Made by a program: the position numbers and the translations under genes
Part shown: positions 15,342 to 18,546 of the stretch, in pieces
Numbering within the stretch: position 1 is the first letter of the stretch
Layout of the letters: the number at the start of each line of letters is the position of its first letter
From: JALYSX01 sp036510515
GTDB lineage: Bacteria > Vulcanimicrobiota > Vulcanimicrobiia > Vulcanimicrobiales > Vulcanimicrobiaceae
DNA length: 18,546 nt
Assembly: GCA_036510515.1 (NCBI GenBank)
Contig: DATCDS010000039.1
Location: 1-18,546, forward strand
Direction of reading: 5' to 3'
Notes under the pieces: generated by a model
What the model was told of the DNA's origin: nothing
Seen by the model: the letters and a program-made list of their open reading frames with translations, nothing else
The model's database searches: none

Positions 15342-16855
15342 ACGACCTTCGCCGAATGGCCGCAGGGGTCGTCGCGGTCGGTTTCAACGGTACGACCTTA
15401 GGTGACGACGTCGTCGCCGCGTTGGCCGAAGTGCCGCTGGCCGGCTTCGTGTTGTTCGGGCGCAACGTCGAGTCGGTCGAGCAAACGCGAACGCTGACCG
15501 ACGCGTTACGCGCGTGCTTTCCGGCCGATCTGCCACCGGTGTTGGGCATCGATCAAGAAGGCGGACGCGTCCTGCGCATCCGCGAAGGCATCGAAGAGAT
15601 TCCGTCGATGATGGCCGTAGCCGCGACCGGCAACGTCGAGTTGGCCCGACGCGCTGGCGAGCAGACGGCCTTCGATCTGCGTCGCGCCGGCCTCAACGTC
15701 AACTTCGCTCCGGTGCTCGACCTCGCGCTCGAACGCATGAACACGGTCATCGGCACGCGTTCGTTTGGCAGCGATCCGCAGCAAGTCATCGCATTCGCCG
15801 GCGCGTTTGCTGCAGGCCTGCGCGAGGGCGGGATCGTTGCGACCTACAAGCATTTCCCCGGCCACGGGTCGACCGCGGTCGATTCACACTTGAACCTTCC
15901 GAGCATCGACTTGGACGAGGCGACGTTCCGCGCGCGCGATTTGGTTCCGTTCGCGCGGCTCCTGCCCGACGCCCAAGCGTTGATGACCGCGCACATCGTG
16001 GTGCGCGCGCTCGATCCGGATCGCCCGGCGACGCTGTCACGCGCGATTTTGACCGGGATTCTGCGCGACGAGATCGGCTACGATGGCGTCGTCTTCACCG
16101 ATTGCATGCAGATGGACGCGATCGCGCGCGGCGTCGGCAGCGCCCCAGGCGCCGCCCTGGCGATCGCTGCGGGCGCCGACTGCGTGCTGATCAGCCACAG
16201 CCTGCAGACCGCGCGCGAGAGCGTCGAAGCCATCGAAGCTGCCGTTGCGAGCGGCGCTATTTCGCGCGCCCGTTTGGAAGAGGCGTACGAACGGGTCCGC
16301 CGCCTGCGCGCCGGCATGCGTGCGCCCGAACCGCTGGATGCGCCCGCGCCACATCCCGGAATCGCCCGCGAGATCGGGCGCGAGGCGGTGACGCTGCTGC
16401 GCGGCGTGCCGCACGCCGATCCGACGGCCGACGTGGCGATCTCCTTTGAGAGCACGACCACCGAGGGCGTCGTGGGCACCCACAGCGTCCATCCGTCGTT
16501 GCGTCGCGAGGCGCCGGCCCTGCACGAGATCGTCGTACCGCTCGATCCGACCGACGAACAGATCGACGACGCGCTGGCCAAACTGGACGCATCGGGGCTG
16601 CGACCGATCGTCCTGATGCGCCGCGCGCACGTCTATGCGCGGCAGGAACGCGCGGTGCGTGAAATCGTGGCGCGACGGCCGGACGCCATCGTGGTCTCCA
16701 CGCGCGAACCGTTCGACGCGCTGTCCTTCGATGACGCGCGCACGGTGCTGTGTACCTATGGGGACGACCGGCCGTCGCTGGGCGGTTTGGCCGACGTCCT
16801 CTTCGGCGGACATCCTCCACGGGGCCACGTGCCCTTGGAGATGTCCGCTGTCTGA
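15338..16855 (+). CDS. nagZ: GH3 beta-N-acetylhexosaminidase (NagZ), two-domain form
   Basis: A 505-residue glycoside hydrolase family 3 enzyme that in the family removes GlcNAc from (anhydro)muropeptides. The N-terminal TIM barrel carries G-I-D-Q-E-G-G-R (70-77), the signature K-H-F-P-G-H-G at 171-177 with D182-S-H184 (the catalytic Asp-His pair of NagZ enzymes), and nucleophile D255 in V-F-T-D-C-M-Q-M. From about 350 on there is a second alpha/beta domain as in Bacillus NagZ; E. coli NagZ (about 340 residues) lacks it. There is no signal peptide, so it should be cytosolic. AGGAGG (15325-15330) lies 7 nt before the ATG. The neighbours are an ABC ATPase, a serine hydrolase and anmK, fitting muropeptide recycling. 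Confidence 0.9.
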   Translation: MNDLRRMAAGVVAVGFNGTTLGDDVVAALAEVPLAGFVLFGRNVESVEQTRTLTDALRACFPADLPPVLGIDQEGGRVLRIREGIEEIPSMMAVAATGNVELARRAGEQTAFDLRRAGLNVNFAPVLDLALERMNTVIGTRSFGSDPQQVIAFAGAFAAGLREGGIVATYKHFPGHGSTAVDSHLNLPSIDLDEATFRARDLVPFARLLPDAQALMTAHIVVRALDPDRPATLSRAILTGILRDEIGYDGVVFTDCMQMDAIARGVGSAPGAALAIAAGADCVLISHSLQTARESVEAIEAAVASGAISRARLEEAYERVRRLRAGMRAPEPLDAPAPHPGIAREIGREAVTLLRGVPHADPTADVAISFESTTTEGVVGTHSVHPSLRREAPALHEIVVPLDPTDEQIDDALAKLDASGLRPIVLMRRAHVYARQERAVREIVARRPDAIVVSTREPFDALSFDDARTVLCTYGDDRPSLGGLADVLFGGHPPRGHVPLEMSAV

Positions 16856-16874
16856 ATTCGAAGGCGTCGATGCC

Positions 16875-17867
16875 ATGTTGTCGCGTGCGTGCGGGACGGA
16901 GTTCACCGCCGCCGTGGCGCGCATCGAGCATCGCGGCCGGCCGGTCTTCGAACGCGCCTACGGGACGACCCGTGACGACGCGTTCGCGCGGCCGGTGTAC
17001 GTCGATACGCGCTTCGATCTCGCATCGCTGACCAAACTCTTCTCGGCGACCGCGGCACTGCAGTGCGTCGCCGACGGCGCGATCGCGCTCGACGAGCCGC
17101 TGACGCGGTGGTTCCCGCGGTGGAAGGGGACGCCGCACGAAACCATCACCCTTCGACGTATCCTCGCGCACGACGCCGGTTTCAACAGCGGCGCCGATTT
17201 TCGTCAGTTGCTTGGATACAACGTCGAGGAGTACGCGCTCGACCGCGAGCTGATCGGCGTGCCCGGCGAGAAGGTCGTCTATTCGGATCTCGGGTTCATC
17301 GCGCTGGGCGCGTTGCTCGAACGCGTGCGGGGCGCAGCGCTGACGCGCGTGGTGCGCGATGCCGGGGCAATGTATCGGCCGGCGTTGCCCGAACACCGCG
17401 ACATCCCGGCCACCGAGGACGATGGCTGGCGCGGCCGCGTGCAGGGTGTCGTGCACGACGAGAAAGCGTATTTCATGGGCGGCGTCGCCGGACACGCCGG
17501 CCTGTTTGGAACCGCCGCCGATGTGGCGCGTTTGGGCGAACGTTTTCTCGGGGCGCTGTGCGGGCGCGGGTCCAACGGACTTCCGATCGAGCTGGTGAGC
17601 GACGCGACGCGCGAGCAGGCCGCAGATCCGGTGCTGCGGCGCGGATTGGGCTGGGCGCTCAAGACCAGCGATCAGAACTCGTGCGGACCGCGCTTCTCAG
17701 CGTCATCGTTCGGGCACACGGGTTTTGTGGGCACTTGCATCTGGGCGGACCCGGCCGCCGACCTGCAAGGCGTCTTGCTGACAAATACCGTGTATTTCGG
17801 TCGCCGCGACACCGTCGGGTTGCGCGCGGCCTTTTACAGCGCGCTGGTTGACGAGGTCGCCGCGTGA
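16875..17867 (+). CDS. Serine hydrolase, beta-lactamase (class C/PBP) fold
   Basis: A 330-residue protein with the three active-site motifs of the class C beta-lactamase/penicillin-binding superfamily: S51-L-T-K54, Y136-S-D138 (Y-x-N type) and H281-T-G283 (K/H-T-G type). In Bacillus a protein of this fold (YbbE/AmiE) sits beside NagZ and was reported as a MurNAc-L-alanine amidase. By analogy this one may strip peptides from muropeptides, but esterase or peptidase activity is equally open. The frame extends upstream into nagZ. ATG 16875 is the first start after the nagZ stop, with GAAGG at 16860-16864. No signal peptide is seen, so it is probably cytosolic, unlike most relatives. The stop overlaps anmK as GTGA. 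Confidence 0.85.
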   Translation: MLSRACGTEFTAAVARIEHRGRPVFERAYGTTRDDAFARPVYVDTRFDLASLTKLFSATAALQCVADGAIALDEPLTRWFPRWKGTPHETITLRRILAHDAGFNSGADFRQLLGYNVEEYALDRELIGVPGEKVVYSDLGFIALGALLERVRGAALTRVVRDAGAMYRPALPEHRDIPATEDDGWRGRVQGVVHDEKAYFMGGVAGHAGLFGTAADVARLGERFLGALCGRGSNGLPIELVSDATREQAADPVLRRGLGWALKTSDQNSCGPRFSASSFGHTGFVGTCIWADPAADLQGVLLTNTVYFGRRDTVGLRAAFYSALVDEVAA

Positions 17868-18546
17868 TCGCCGTTGGCCTCATGAGCGGAACGTCGCTAG
17901 ACGGCATCGACGCGGCGCTGGTGGAGATTCGGCCGCGCGGTGACGGCTACGCCATCGACCTGCTCGATTTCGTCACGCAGCCATTCGCGCCCGATCTGGC
18001 CGACGCGTTGCCGGCCGCATTGCCGCCCAGTCCGGGAACCATCGCCCAGTTGGCGACCTTGCACCGCGAGGTCGGTATGGCGCTCGCGCGCGCGGCCGGT
18101 GCGGTGGCGCGCGAACGCCGCGTCGACTTCGTCGCTTCTCACGGCCAATCGATCTGGCACGACGGTGGGCGGCACATTTCTCTGCAGATCGGCGATGCGT
18201 TTCCAATTCGCGAGGCGCTTCGCACGACGGTCTGCTACGATTTTCGCACCGCCGACACGGCGGCCGGCGGGTGCGGAGCGCCGCTGGTTCCATACTTCGA
18301 TGCGGTGATGCTGGCCGATGCCGACGAAGAGCGCGTCGCGCTCAATCTGGGCGGCATCGCAAACTTCACCGCGCTCCCGCGCGGCCTGCGGCGCGGGGCC
18401 GACGGCGCGTTCGACGTGCTGGCCTACGACAGCGGCCCGGGCAACATGCTCATCGACGCGCTGGTGCGTCGGCGTACCGATGGCGCGCAGAAATTCGACC
18501 GCGATGGTGCGCTGGCCGCGCGCGGACGCGTCGATGCCGCGTTGCT
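17864..18546 (+). CDS. anmK: Anhydro-N-acetylmuramic acid kinase (5' part; runs off the window)
   Basis: The frame is open from GTG 17864 to the window end and gives 227 residues. It starts with G-L-M-S-G-T-S-L-D-G-I-D (5-16), the AnmK nucleotide-binding signature, followed by S-H-G-Q (92-95), G-A-P-L-V-P-Y-F-D (138-146), N-L-G-G-I-A-N (161-167) and Y-D-S-G-P-G-N (188-194), where D189 corresponds to the catalytic aspartate (D182 in E. coli). The enzyme cleaves the anhydro ring and phosphorylates anhydroMurNAc to MurNAc-6-phosphate in the cytosol. GAGG (17853-17856) lies 7 nt before the GTG, which overlaps the previous stop. About 40% of the usual length (near 370 residues) is outside the window. 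Confidence 0.93.
   Translation, partial: MIAVGLMSGTSLDGIDAALVEIRPRGDGYAIDLLDFVTQPFAPDLADALPAALPPSPGTIAQLATLHREVGMALARAAGAVARERRVDFVASHGQSIWHDGGRHISLQIGDAFPIREALRTTVCYDFRTADTAAGGCGAPLVPYFDAVMLADADEERVALNLGGIANFTALPRGLRRGADGAFDVLAYDSGPGNMLIDALVRRRTDGAQKFDRDGALAARGRVDAAL

Noticed and set aside
16635..16874. Upstream extension of the serine hydrolase into nagZ
   Set aside because: The extra residues are an out-of-frame reading of the nagZ C-terminal domain. ATG 16875 starts just before recognisable family sequence.
16257..17495. 412-codon leftward frame opposite nagZ and the serine hydrolase
   Set aside because: It is antisense to two well-recognised genes and its product is low-complexity Arg/Ala/His-rich sequence.

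Overview
The window is high-GC DNA (about 65-70% in the lines I counted) packed with bacterial genes. A TonB-dependent receptor with a signal peptide, a bd-type quinol oxidase, a lipoprotein and an anhydro-muropeptide kinase point to a diderm (Gram-negative-type) bacterium. The receptor architecture (carboxypeptidase-like regulatory domain, then plug and barrel) and the scattered short GTGTCAYGGTGAG...GTCGAACC repeats remind me of deep-branching soil lineages such as Candidatus Eremiobacterota (WPS-2). That placement is inference from memory and is not proven by anything here.

Layout. Positions 1-1094 hold the end of ilvD and a complete ilvE, overlapping by ATGA (branched-chain amino-acid synthesis). 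Positions 1095-1304 are a composite inverted repeat between convergent genes. Next come a leftward phytanoyl-CoA-dioxygenase-family gene (1305-2144) and a divergent rightward set: an MFS transporter, a DUF4239 membrane protein and a dienelactone-hydrolase-family enzyme (2219-4922). The last of these overlaps tail-to-tail with leftward cydB, which follows cydA (4899-7189), a compact CIO-like bd oxidase. Positions 7190-7940 form an AT-richer island with one small membrane protein between a full copy and a partial copy of the 47-bp repeat. A leftward S41 peptidase (7941-9290) and a leftward TonB-dependent receptor (9378-12179) follow. Back-to-back with the receptor start is a rightward, internally deleted and frameshifted remnant of a second TonB-dependent receptor (12181-about 12570). 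A leftward lipoprotein and secreted-protein pair (12570-13597) is next.

From 13638 to the right edge all genes point rightward: a small helical protein, a small exported DUF5666-like protein, a MalK-type ABC ATPase, a GH3 NagZ, a beta-lactamase-fold serine hydrolase and the 5' part of anmK. The last four are tightly coupled (ATGA and GTGA overlaps, 19-nt gap). They read as a muropeptide salvage operon: NagZ would remove GlcNAc, the serine hydrolase may act on the peptide or amide, and AnmK would phosphorylate and open anhydroMurNAc. None of the three enzymes shows a signal peptide, so the steps appear cytosolic.

I found no tRNA, rRNA, CRISPR array or intact insertion sequence, and no clear-cut novel system. 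The most interesting items are the receptor remnant, the 47-bp repeat family with its low-GC passenger gene, and the salvage operon with an ABC ATPase but no visible permease.
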